From assembly GCA_963661535.1 (NCBI GenBank), contig CAVLCC010000061.1:1-9249 (forward strand): a stretch of 9,249 nucleotides of DNA, in the 5' to 3' direction. Shown one piece after another: positions 1 through 8,300 of this stretch (positions are counted from its first letter, which is position 1; each line of letters starts with the position of its first letter). Both the position numbers and the translations under genes were made by a program. The notes beneath the pieces are model-generated. The model was given only the letters and a program-made list of their open reading frames with translations, had not been told where the DNA came from and did not search any database. This DNA is from CAVLCC01 sp963661535 (GTDB taxonomy: Bacteria > Actinomycetota > Coriobacteriia > Coriobacteriales > CADBOM01).

Positions 1-817
1 CAGCTAGAGCATCGACCATTTTGTAGATATATACTCCTAATGAGATAGTTAGCATCTCGCCAGAATACCCACGTATAGCGCAATATCCCACACCAACTAA
101 CACCATTGCGATGCATGTAATTATGCGATTAATCTGGTAGTCAGCAAAAGTATGGCGTTCGTCTAGGTCACTAACTTGATAAGTGCGCACACCATAGTTT
201 GCCAAAATCATTAAAAGCGAACCTGTTACAAAAGCAAGCGAAAACATACCAGCGCGTTCAACACCAGCAATTTGGGTTATAACAATTGTTAGGAGCGGGA
301 AGAGTGCCCCCCATATTGCCGCGCCCACACTATTGCAAATATAATCACGTGAAGTTCTATGAGACTCATATATCTCATCTTGTTCAGAAAATGAACCCTC
401 AGCCATGCCGCCCAAAAGGCGATTCCACCAGTGTGTTGCAATTCGGGTTATAAAATTTTGCTTGTGTGGTTTGAGATTATTTGAATTTGAGGTGCGCCGA
501 GCATTCGTGTGTGCGCCTCGTGTTAACCGCTCACGCTGAGAACCTCGACTGCCTCGCATATCATATGCGTCATATGCGACGTATTCATCTTGCCCAGCGT
601 ATCCGTCACGTCCCTCGCGCGTATCATACCCATCACGCAAGTCATCTGAACCATACACATCACCTGCATCGTATGACCCGCGAGGAGAGTCATACGAATT
701 ATACGCATCATCTGCACCATAATCAGAGCCGACGCTCCAAGCAGACGAAACGGTGCGTCTTTTGCTCGAGTAGTCGGCTCTTCTTCTAGAATTTTTTTGA
801 CTGCGATCACGCGTCAA
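1..817 (-). CDS. Polysaccharide flippase (Wzx/MOP type), N-terminal part, cut by window edge
   Basis: I translated this frame from the minus strand: 272 codons are open to the window edge and the C-terminus is missing. Residues 1-120 are a hydrophilic tail rich in Asp, Tyr, Gly and Arg (11 Tyr, about 16 Asp) and look disordered. Hydrophobic segments follow at about 159-183, 189-208 and 231-249, with the conserved-looking stretch NYGVRTYQVSDLDE at about 207-220 and FADYQINR after it. This pattern is typical of oligosaccharide/lipopolysaccharide flippases, which move lipid-linked glycan units across the cytoplasmic membrane. An in-frame TAA lies at 839-841 and the only start before residue 54 is TTG at 815-817. 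Its possible ribosome site (AAAGG, 831-835) is 13 nt away, so the start is uncertain; GTG at 656-658 and ATG at 557-559 are alternatives. The aldolase stop is 45 nt upstream with no visible terminator between, so co-transcription is possible. The family is likely; the exact substrate is unknown. Confidence 0.75.
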   Translation of the reverse strand, partial: MTRDRSQKNSRRRADYSSKRRTVSSAWSVGSDYGADDAYNSYDSPRGSYDAGDVYGSDDLRDGYDTREGRDGYAGQDEYVAYDAYDMRGSRGSQRERLTRGAHTNARRTSNSNNLKPHKQNFITRIATHWWNRLLGGMAEGSFSEQDEIYESHRTSRDYICNSVGAAIWGALFPLLTIVITQIAGVERAGMFSLAFVTGSLLMILANYGVRTYQVSDLDERHTFADYQINRIITCIAMVLVGVGYCAIRGYSGEMLTISLGVYIYKMVDALA

Positions 818-862
818 TTTATTGCATTTGCCTTTCGCTTAAATACTGTGCAGAACAAGAGA

Positions 863-1807
863 CTAGTTCTCGAGCACAAAATCATCTTTTCCATTAAATA
901 CATCTAGGGCTTCTTGTGCATCGTAGTCGGCAAAAGTAATTGCGCTTATAGCTTTTGTTAGACGCACAGCCTCGTCTAAAGAGCGCTGGTGAATGTTTCT
1001 GCCTGTAGCATTTCCGCAAGCGCCGCCAGTGTGAATTTGCTCATAGAGTTGAGTTAGGAATTGCTCAGCATCAACAGTAGAGCCTCCTGCGCAAACCAAA
1101 CCTGTGCGACCAGCTGCTATAGATGCACGGTGTAATAGCTCAGCACTTGTCTCACTATCGGTTGCCGCAGGTGGGTTGACCTTTACAAAGTCTGCGCCCA
1201 AGCAAAGCGCAACACCAGCAGCTCCTGCAATAAGGTCAGCATCTTTTTCTGCTTTAACTGCTTTGCCTCGTGGATATATCCACAGAACAACCAAAAGTCC
1301 ATTAGCATGAGCCTCTGCAATAAGCTCGCCTGCCTCAGACATCATAGTCGATTCATATTCGCTACCCAAATAAATTGTGTAGCCCAAACCAACAATGTTT
1401 ACTCCCGCTTCACGCATTGCAAGAACAGCATCTATCGATGTTAATTGTGGAGAATATGGATCATCTTGATCGGTTTTTACCAAGTTGGTTTTTGAGTTCA
1501 TCTTTACAAGATAGTTTATATTTGGATAATCTTGTGCATACTGAGCAATCAGACCTCTTTGACCAGCCAAAACACCAATTGTTCCCTCGTTTCCAATTTT
1601 GAACAAATGCTCAGGGTCTAGGTCGGCAATATCAATGCCCTCACCATAAAAATCTTTGTTTAGGTGTTCAACTTTTTGGTCGCACGCAAAGAGCATTAAA
1701 CGACCTGTGCCTCTAGTTGCAGCCATATAATTATCAACATAAGTATCTTTAGACTCTGGCATTACGTCTACAGGAATACGAACTTCTTCACGAGTTATGC
1801 TTGGCAT
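863..1807 (-). CDS. Class I fructose-bisphosphate aldolase, archaeal (DhnA/FbaB) type
   Basis: This 314-residue cytosolic TIM-barrel aldolase should interconvert fructose 1,6-bisphosphate with dihydroxyacetone phosphate and glyceraldehyde 3-phosphate in glycolysis or gluconeogenesis. Visible landmarks are CDQKVEH (Asp43), WIYPRG (Trp176, Tyr178), DFVKVN (Lys209), CAGGST (239-244) and GRNIHQR (269-275), the last two matching the phosphate-binding loops. In the Thermoproteus tenax enzyme, Trp144, Tyr146 and Schiff-base Lys177 have the same 2- and 31-residue spacings, which strongly supports Lys209 as the catalytic lysine and a class I, metal-independent mechanism. Length fits the bacterial members of the family. 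The ATG is preceded by AGGAGG at 1813-1818 with a 5-nt spacer, so the start is secure. The flippase lies 45 nt downstream; the MBL gene is about 350 nt upstream, suggesting the aldolase has its own promoter, which I could not place. Another DeoC/FbaB-superfamily sugar-phosphate aldolase activity (for example LsrF-like) is possible but less likely. Confidence 0.92.
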   Translation of the reverse strand: MPSITREEVRIPVDVMPESKDTYVDNYMAATRGTGRLMLFACDQKVEHLNKDFYGEGIDIADLDPEHLFKIGNEGTIGVLAGQRGLIAQYAQDYPNINYLVKMNSKTNLVKTDQDDPYSPQLTSIDAVLAMREAGVNIVGLGYTIYLGSEYESTMMSEAGELIAEAHANGLLVVLWIYPRGKAVKAEKDADLIAGAAGVALCLGADFVKVNPPAATDSETSAELLHRASIAAGRTGLVCAGGSTVDAEQFLTQLYEQIHTGGACGNATGRNIHQRSLDEAVRLTKAISAITFADYDAQEALDVFNGKDDFVLEN

Positions 1808-2159
1808 TTAATCCTCCTATTAGTCTTGATTTGCCATTATTTATGCACGCTCAATCCAACAACTAGTTTTACGCAAATATTAAATAATATGGATAAAGCG
1901 TGCTATTTGCTATGTAAGAACTTTTTAAATTTTAAATCGGTGTTCTAGCTGTGCAGTTACATAAATGTTTTTTATTTAAGTGCATTCAACATGATATTGC
2001 AAATATTGGCTACTTTGAATATGCCGCACTCAAAATCTCCCAAACTCTCCGTTTGTGGCAATTTAGAAGCACCAGATTTCATTAGTTCTTCAAAGTTATT
2101 CAATCTCTGGAATTTTTTGCAACTGACACCTTGCCTTAAATAAATGCAACCTACAAAAA
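1808..2159. other. Intergenic stretch between MBL hydrolase and aldolase
   Basis: These 352 bases are AT-rich. The aldolase ribosome site is at 1813-1818. I saw no tRNA, no strong terminator and no clear promoter; the only stem noted is CAAAC-TCTCC-GTTTG at 2041-2055, which is too short to trust. On the minus strand a frame stays open for 65-70 codons just after the MBL gene and ends in TAA at 1972-1974. Its only internal ATG is at 2080-2082, giving a possible 36-residue peptide (MKSGASKLPQ...IMLNALK) without a convincing ribosome site. It is described among the findings rather than called as a gene. Confidence 0.6.
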
Positions 2160-2774
2160 TTATTCTCTTTCAATCCAGCCGCGCTCTGCCCCAATTGTGG
2201 TTGGATCATTGTGTCCAGGCAAAACATGAACATCATCTGGAAGTTCAATCAACTTTTTAAGTGAATTTTTAAGATCCTCACTATTTCCACCTTTAAAGTC
2301 TGAACGTCCACAGCTTCCGCAAAAGAGTGTGTCACCAGAAAACAGAAGACCTGCATCTTTTTCATAGATACACATTGAGCCTTCCGTGTGTCCTGGAGTA
2401 TGTAGCGCCTTAAAATGGAAATTGCCAATTTCAAAATCCTCTTGATCGCCTACTTGTTTGTCAACTTTTGACACAGGCTGATAACCATCGTATGCGCTAT
2501 CCATCATCATAGCGATGTCTGGATTTAAGACTCTATTAACCTCACCCACATAAGACAAAACTGGAGCTCCCGTTGCTTCAATTAGATCTGGAAGACCCCC
2601 TATATGATCCATGTGTCCGTGTGTGATAATAATCATGTCTAATTTATGGCCATCTAGATGCTTTGCAATTTCTGCTCCCGAATAACCTGGATCAAACACA
2701 ACGCAGGCTTCATTGTCGTATACAACATAGCAATTCGTTTGCAAAGGACCTACTTTTAAGACTTTGATATTCAT
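2160..2774 (-). CDS. Metallo-beta-lactamase-fold hydrolase (glyoxalase II-like)
   Basis: This 204-residue single-domain protein has the metal-binding set of the MBL fold: THGHMDH (His52, His54, Asp56, His57), HTPGH (His129), SGDTLF (Asp148) and LPGH (His188). These seven ligands normally hold two Zn or Fe ions in a cytosolic hydrolase. The sequence resembles the small glyoxalase-II-like family (YqgX/YcbL type), whose members often hydrolyse thioesters such as S-lactoylglutathione or other low-molecular-weight thiol esters. The helical C-terminal substrate domain of classical glyoxalase II is absent, so the true substrate cannot be named. ATG start with TAGGAG at 2781-2786 and a 6-nt spacer. 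It lies 177 nt downstream of rel, an association often seen in Gram-positive genomes, where an MBL gene follows rel and dtd; dtd is absent here. Confidence 0.9.
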   Translation of the reverse strand: MNIKVLKVGPLQTNCYVVYDNEACVVFDPGYSGAEIAKHLDGHKLDMIIITHGHMDHIGGLPDLIEATGAPVLSYVGEVNRVLNPDIAMMMDSAYDGYQPVSKVDKQVGDQEDFEIGNFHFKALHTPGHTEGSMCIYEKDAGLLFSGDTLFCGSCGRSDFKGGNSEDLKNSLKKLIELPDDVHVLPGHNDPTTIGAERGWIERE

Positions 2775-2801
2775 GTTTAACTCCTACAATCTAAATAACT
2801 T

Positions 2802-2816
2802 CTTACGCTACTTGCT
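2802..2816. repeat. 15-bp direct repeat, copy A
   Basis: CTTACGCTACTTGCT on the plus strand matches copy B at 2880-2894 (CTTGCGCTACTTGCT) at 14 of 15 positions, in the same orientation with starts 78 bp apart. It sits 28 bp upstream of the MBL start codon. It could be a regulator site or a chance duplication. Confidence 0.45.
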
Positions 2817-2879
2817 TACCTTATAGATATCTTACATATTCTAAAGAAGCTTGCTTCCAACTTTGCAGCACCCGTCCCA

Positions 2880-2894
2880 CTTGCGCTACTTGCT
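2880..2894. repeat. 15-bp direct repeat, copy B
   Basis: Partner of the copy at 2802-2816, differing at one base (G for A at the fourth position). The two copies flank the only stretch that could carry an MBL promoter. Confidence 0.45.
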
Positions 2895-2951
2895 CGTGGT
2901 CACGCACCCGCATAACATCTACCTACAACCACCTACCAGCCACCATGCAAT

Positions 2952-5246
2952 CTACTTATGCTGCCTCTTCTGAGATGACTCACCAGGCTTCATACGCCTA
3001 GCCTCAAACACGCCATCAATTTGTTTAATCGATCTAACAATGCTATCAATGTGTTCTGTCGAACCCGTCTGAATCATAAATCTCATCTCAACAAATCCGT
3101 CTTTTAGAGAATTTGTATTTGCAGAAAGAATATTTGTACCCAGGTCGCTCAGTTTAATTGCAACGTCTTGCAAAAGGCGCGTGCGGTCAACTGCTCCAAC
3201 ATATAGCTCAACAGAATATGCAACATTTTTGCTGCTCTCCCACTCAACCTCAATAAATCTCTCAGGATTTTCTTGCAAGTTACGCACATTCGGACACTCT
3301 GCGCGATGCACAGTAACACCACGGCCGCGCGTAACAAACCCCACAATTTCATCCCCTGGAACCGGATTGCAACACTTTGAGAGATTTACCAAAGCATCGT
3401 CAACGCCTTTAACAACCACACCAGAATTTCTCTTTTTGCGATTTTGAGAGGTGTGCTTTGTAATATTTTCGGTCTTTAAGTCCATTCCAGCAGTTTCGTT
3501 GAGTTTGGCTTGGCTTCTGCTCTCCTCAACTGCAGAGTCTTTTTGCAGCTCCTTAAGCATCATATTTGCAACTTGTTTGCCGCTTAATTTGCCCGAACCA
3601 ATTGCTGCAAACACATCATCTACCTCTAAATATTGCAAAGAAGCAGCAATCTTTTTTAGAGCAGCAATTGAGCGAGACGACGAGATACCTAGACCACTTT
3701 TGCGCATCTCTCGACCTAAAACGTCTCTGCCATGGAGCAAATCATCTCCCTTGGAGGCCTTTGACAAATATCCGCGAATTTTAGATCTAGCACTCGGGGT
3801 TTTTACGATATTGAGCCAGTCACGCGATGGATTCGAGTTTTGCTGAGTCAAAATTTCAACTCTATCTCCACTCTGTAGCTCATAACTTAGCGGAACAATC
3901 ATTCCGTTAACTTTGGCTCCAACACAGTGGTGTCCAACTTGCGTATGAATTGAATATGCAAAGTCCAAAGGTGTCGACCCAGCGCGAAGACTAACCACCT
4001 CACCTTTTGGGGTAAATACAAAGACCTCGCTCTCAAACAAATCAACCTTAAGGGCTTGCATAAAGTCTTTTGGATCGGTTGTATCGTCTTGCCAGTCAAG
4101 CATTCTGCGAAGCCATGTGAGCTGACTTTCAAACTGCTCATCGCTAGACTTGTGTCCCGCATTTGCCTGCTTATATCTCCAGTGAGCAGCAATGCCATAC
4201 TCGTTTATTCTGTGCATCTCTTGCGTGCGAATTTGCACCTCAAGAGGTCTGCCTGCAGGACCTATTACAGTTGTATGCAAGCTTTGATACATATTGAACT
4301 TTGGCATCGCAATATAGTCTTTAAAACGCCCAGGCATTGGCTTCCACAATGTATGCGTAACACCTAGGCTCGAATAGCAATCTTTTATAGTGTCAACAAT
4401 TATGCGCAGAGCAATAAGGTCATAAATCTCCGAAAATCCCTTACCACGCTGCGTCATCTTTTGATAGATCGAATACAAATGTTTTGGACGACCCGAGATC
4501 TTGGCATCAAGTCCAACCTTGTCGAGCTCTTCTTGCAACACATCAATTGCCTCTTGGAGATATTTCTCCCTAGCCTCTCTAGACTCAGCCACCATGCGAG
4601 ATATCGACTCATACTTGCTCGGCTCCAAATAATAAAAGCTTAAGTCCTCTAGCTCCCATTTAATTGAGTTGATGCCTAGGCGATTTGCAAGCGGAGCATA
4701 AATCTCCATAGTTTCTTTTGCCTTAAAGATGCGCCTGTCTTCGCGCAAAGCCATAAGTGTTCGCATATTGTGCAAGCGATCTGCAAGTTTTATTACAACC
4801 ACGCGCACGTCTTTAGACATTGCCACCAGCATTTTGCGGAAGTTCATCGACTGAGCTTCTGTGAGTGAGTCAATTTCAATATTAGAAATTTTTGTGACTC
4901 CATCAACCAATGCTGCAATTTCTTCAGAGAACGTCTCGGATACTTCTTCTCTTGTAACCTCGGTGTCCTCAACCGTATCATGCAGTAAAGCCGCAACGAT
5001 TGATGCAACGTCCATGCGAACATCACTTAGAATATATGCAACCTCTGTTGGGTGATTGATAAAAGGTTCCCCTGATTTTCGGCATTGTCCAACATGCGCA
5101 TTTTTTGCAAACTCATACGCCCTAGTTATAAGAGCAATATCATCATCGCCAAGATAAGTTTTTGCTTGTTCTATTAGCTTGGCATAAGTATCTTCTGGCT
5201 GTTTTAGCCTTGCATCAAATTGTCTAATAGGATCATCGTACATCAT
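2952..5246 (-). CDS. rel: Bifunctional (p)ppGpp synthetase/hydrolase Rel
   Basis: This 764-residue long RSH protein makes and degrades the alarmone (p)ppGpp and is expected to act at the ribosome during starvation. Domains in order: HD hydrolase about 45-165, with His65, the HDTVEDT motif (89-95) and Asp156, all apparently intact; synthetase about 250-360, with Asp276, Tyr320 and Glu336; TGS about 405-468 (VFVFTPKGEV); the helical region; a conserved-cysteine zinc site about 615-655 (Cys625, Cys626, His648, Cys651); and a C-terminal ACT/RRM about 678-750. The RFKD motif at 307-310 is the form found in bifunctional Rel enzymes rather than the EFDD of synthetase-only RelA. Length is slightly above the usual 720-750, with a short basic tail. 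Two ATGs are adjacent (5244-5246 and 5241-5243); the SD GAGGT at 5253-5257 suits either (6 or 9 nt). It follows the recJ fusion by 84 nt and probably has its own promoter as well. Confidence 0.96.
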   Translation of the reverse strand: MMYDDPIRQFDARLKQPEDTYAKLIEQAKTYLGDDDIALITRAYEFAKNAHVGQCRKSGEPFINHPTEVAYILSDVRMDVASIVAALLHDTVEDTEVTREEVSETFSEEIAALVDGVTKISNIEIDSLTEAQSMNFRKMLVAMSKDVRVVVIKLADRLHNMRTLMALREDRRIFKAKETMEIYAPLANRLGINSIKWELEDLSFYYLEPSKYESISRMVAESREAREKYLQEAIDVLQEELDKVGLDAKISGRPKHLYSIYQKMTQRGKGFSEIYDLIALRIIVDTIKDCYSSLGVTHTLWKPMPGRFKDYIAMPKFNMYQSLHTTVIGPAGRPLEVQIRTQEMHRINEYGIAAHWRYKQANAGHKSSDEQFESQLTWLRRMLDWQDDTTDPKDFMQALKVDLFESEVFVFTPKGEVVSLRAGSTPLDFAYSIHTQVGHHCVGAKVNGMIVPLSYELQSGDRVEILTQQNSNPSRDWLNIVKTPSARSKIRGYLSKASKGDDLLHGRDVLGREMRKSGLGISSSRSIAALKKIAASLQYLEVDDVFAAIGSGKLSGKQVANMMLKELQKDSAVEESRSQAKLNETAGMDLKTENITKHTSQNRKKRNSGVVVKGVDDALVNLSKCCNPVPGDEIVGFVTRGRGVTVHRAECPNVRNLQENPERFIEVEWESSKNVAYSVELYVGAVDRTRLLQDVAIKLSDLGTNILSANTNSLKDGFVEMRFMIQTGSTEHIDSIVRSIKQIDGVFEARRMKPGESSQKRQHK

Positions 5247-5268
5247 AAGATTACCTCAATTTAAGGGA

Positions 5269-5296
5269 ATTATCCCCTGTAAGCCTTTACACACAA
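5269..5296 (-). promoter_or_regulatory. Candidate sigma70 promoter of rel
   Basis: On the minus strand TTGTGT (5291-5296) is followed after 16 nt by GATAAT (5269-5274), which differs from the consensus -10 by one base. Predicted transcription start is near 5262, giving a very short leader that just includes the rel ribosome site. The -10 lies inside the imperfect palindrome GGGATAATTCCC (5265-5276). Only the -10 is strong. Confidence 0.45.
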
Positions 5297-5311
5297 GATA
5301 TTCCATCTTGT
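5293..5311. promoter_or_regulatory. Inverted repeat over the rel -35, possible operator
   Basis: ACAAGAT-N5-ATCTTGT is a perfect 7-bp dyad with a 5-bp centre. One arm overlaps the proposed -35 of rel by four bases. It is not followed by a T run on either strand in the way a terminator would be, so an operator is the better reading. The regulator is unknown. Confidence 0.4.
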
Positions 5312-5330
5312 ATGCATTTATTTATATAAT

Positions 5331-8300
5331 TTAAGGAAGAAGTGGTCTGTTTATTCCTCCCAATAAAACATCTTCACATTCGTCCAAAAGCCATTGAGCA
5401 AAGTTATCAAATGCTTCCAAACTACAAAAAGCCTCTTGATATCTTGTGCTCGATGTAATATCAACTCTATTTTGTGCATGCCCCACTGCAAAACTTGGAT
5501 TTAGATTATCTCCCACAGTCTTGGCGAGACCTAGCTCAACAAAAGTTCCCATTGCAGCGCCCACCATATCTGCAGATATCTTAGCACCCTCTTTTGTATC
5601 ATTGCATGCTTTGAGCAATTCGTCTCCGGTAATAGGGCAACCTTTATAATCATAAAGTGCTCGAGACATCTTATACAAAAATGCCAGCTCATCTCGAGTG
5701 GGGCAAGACCTCTGCAAAACCCGATGATTAACTCCAATATCTGAGATATCAAACAGCAAGTGTATATACGCGGGTTTTCCATCACGACCACATCTGCCTG
5801 CCATCTGATTATAAGCCAATCTAGACAACGGCATATGGTAGAGAACTATATGCCTAACATCGGGCACATTTATTCCCTCTCCAAATGCGCTAGTGGCTAT
5901 AACAGTGGTGATTTGCCCGTCGCGAAACAACTCCTCTATGCCGAGACGTGTTGGTCGGTCAAGCGCACCATTATAAAAAGCGATTTGCATAGCTTGATTT
6001 GGAAGTCTTTTTCTAAGCATTCTGGCAAGCTCTATGCTTGATTCTCTAGAATTAACATATATGACTGTTTTTTCGTCTGTTGCAACAATAGACGATATAT
6101 ATGTTTGCCTATCTGCAATTCCGCGCTTATTATCTATTCGCAAGTTGTTTCTGCAAGTTTTGTCTATTACAACGTTGCTAATCGAAAGCTGTGAGCGAAT
6201 ATGCTCAGCCACTTGCGTGGGCGCTGTTGCAGTAACGGCAAGTATAGTTGCCTGCGGAAAAGCGCTCCTAACAAATCCCAACCTAGAGTATATGGGTCTA
6301 TGAGTTTTTGACTCACCCATGTGATGTGCCTCGTCTATCGCTATAAATCCAACATCGCTCCCAGAAAGCTTATCTTTATGCGCATATAAGAACTCTGGCG
6401 TAGTAAGAATAATTGGAACCTCGCCTGTATCCCACTGTCTATAAATGATCTCTCTATCTTCTTGACTCGTTTCTCCAGTAAGAGTTTGAACAGCAATATC
6501 GAGCTTGGCAAAATTTTGACCAACATAATAAGCTTGGTCGTTAATTAGCGCACGCAGCGGATATATAAAAATGCTTTTTTGTTTATGAACTAACGCGGTA
6601 ATAGCTGCATAAACATAGAATATAAGAGATTTTCCTCGTCCTGTAGCCATAACTGCAAGAGTATTTTTTTGCCAACACAGAGACTCAATTGCTTCTCGCT
6701 GCGAATTGTGCAAGCACAAGTTTGCATCCCCTGTAAGCTTGGTTGCCACCTCGTCAATCATACTTATACATTTATCAGTAAGTTCTTGGGGGTTGACTTG
6801 GTTTTGATGCTGCACATATCCGCTGTCTCTCAATTGACAACATTGACCTGCCGAAATATTGGGCAGAGCGGCTCTAAAAATTGTTGGATTAACAACTTTG
6901 TTTGCATTGCGATTATCTGCATAGAGATTTTCAACAAGTTCACTAACGGGTTTAGAGCTTGCATTTTCTGCCAAAGAGGATGTTTTTATATCTTTTACCC
7001 TTAGCTTAACTTGCTTTTGACCTCTCCACTCGTCTATCTGAGCAGCAAATACCAAGTCTATCGGAGATACATAAGAAATGTACTTTTCAATATCGTTGCA
7101 TTTAAAATATATTGCTTTAGCGCACTGAACTCCATTTGTAATACCAAAAGAAAAATGATCCTTATTTGCACCAACAGCGCGAGCATTATCCAAAAATACA
7201 TTATCTATTTCAAACAGAGGCTCTTCGTTATCTTGACCACATGGCTCTAACATTTGCAGCGAGTCAATATCTCTTAGCTCAAAGTCATCAAAATTGGCAA
7301 TTCCATCAATATCTAGACTCGGTTCAAATTGTTCTGGAGGAAGCTTATCGAAATATTCTTCTAGCCTTCTTCTAAATTCATCGATATCCTTTGTTTTAAC
7401 TGTAATTCCTGCGGCAAATTTGTGCCCACCGAACTTGACAGTCAAATCCTCAACTGTGCTCACAGCCTCAAATAAGTCAATCTTCTCAAAACTTCTGCCC
7501 GAACCATGTGCAATATCTCCCTCAATGCTAAATAATACAGTTGGAACCTTAAACTTATTAGCCAAACGAGATGCAACTATTCCCTTTACTCCATCATGAA
7601 AATTTGTGCCCGCTAAGACCATAACGCGCTTTCCGCTATATTGTGCTTTTGCAAGTTCCTCTGTTATTTTTAGAAGCTCCATCTCGGCGTTGCGCCTGAG
7701 CACATTTATTTCTTCTAAACGCTTAGCGTATCCTAGTGCCAAAACTGGATCCTCGCATAAAATAAGGTTAAGCGCATCCATGGCATTAGTCATTCTGCCT
7801 GTAGCATTTAGCTTTGGAATAACAGAAAACGAGAGCTTATTTGAAGTAAGCGAATTTATATCCACGCCAACATCAACCAAAAGTGCTGCAATTCCAGGTC
7901 TTGGATGTTTTTTTATAAGCTCAATGCCGTCTTTTACCAACGCACGATTTTCACCCAAAAGAGGCATTCTGTCTGCAATTGTGCCTAGAGCAGCAAGATC
8001 TGTTAAGCCTTTCCAAATATCAGGTTTTCCAAATCTTGCACCTAGAACTTGAATTACCTTGAGAGCAACTCCCACTCCAGCAAGATTTATTGAAGGGCTT
8101 TTAGGATCTAGCCTTGGATTACATACAGCAACATCACGTGGCACAGACTCCATGGGATTATGATGATCAGTTACAACAACATCTATTCCCAAAGACTTAA
8201 TATATTCAACTTCTTCATCTGATGTAATACCACAATCTACTGTAATTATAAGCTCAGGAACAAATCCAACCGCGGGTTCTTTATTAGGCTCGGTAGGACT

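Larger units (their letters stand above)
2775..2951. other. rel-MBL intergenic stretch with G-rich rel 3' segment
   Basis: On the minus strand the bases just after the rel stop are G-rich, with six GG pairs in about 27 nt (roughly 2920-2946, including GGTAGGTGGTTGTAGG), and could form a weak two-tetrad G-quadruplex in the rel 3' untranslated region. A short dyad GAAGC-TT-GCTTC is at 2846-2857, with too small a loop for a normal hairpin. A poor promoter-like pair (TTCTTT, 17 nt, TATAAG on the minus strand) precedes the MBL gene. No gene is seen. Confidence 0.4.

Noticed and set aside
481..789. Plus-strand His-rich 102-residue frame
   Set aside because: Antisense shadow of the same Asp/Tyr-rich tail; the His/Tyr richness is the complement of ATG/GTA-type codons and no ribosome site is seen.
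523..810. Minus-strand 95-codon frame beginning GTG ATC GCA
   Set aside because: It is a shadow of the flippase frame; its Met/Thr-rich translation arises from the repetitive Asp/Tyr codons, and the flippase frame alone continues into membrane helices.
2846..2857. GAAGC-TT-GCTTC as a terminator after rel
   Set aside because: Two-base loop, five-base arms and no T run.
5293..5311. ACAAGAT/ATCTTGT dyad as a recJ terminator
   Set aside because: AT-rich stem with no T tract on the minus strand; its overlap with a -35 makes an operator more likely.
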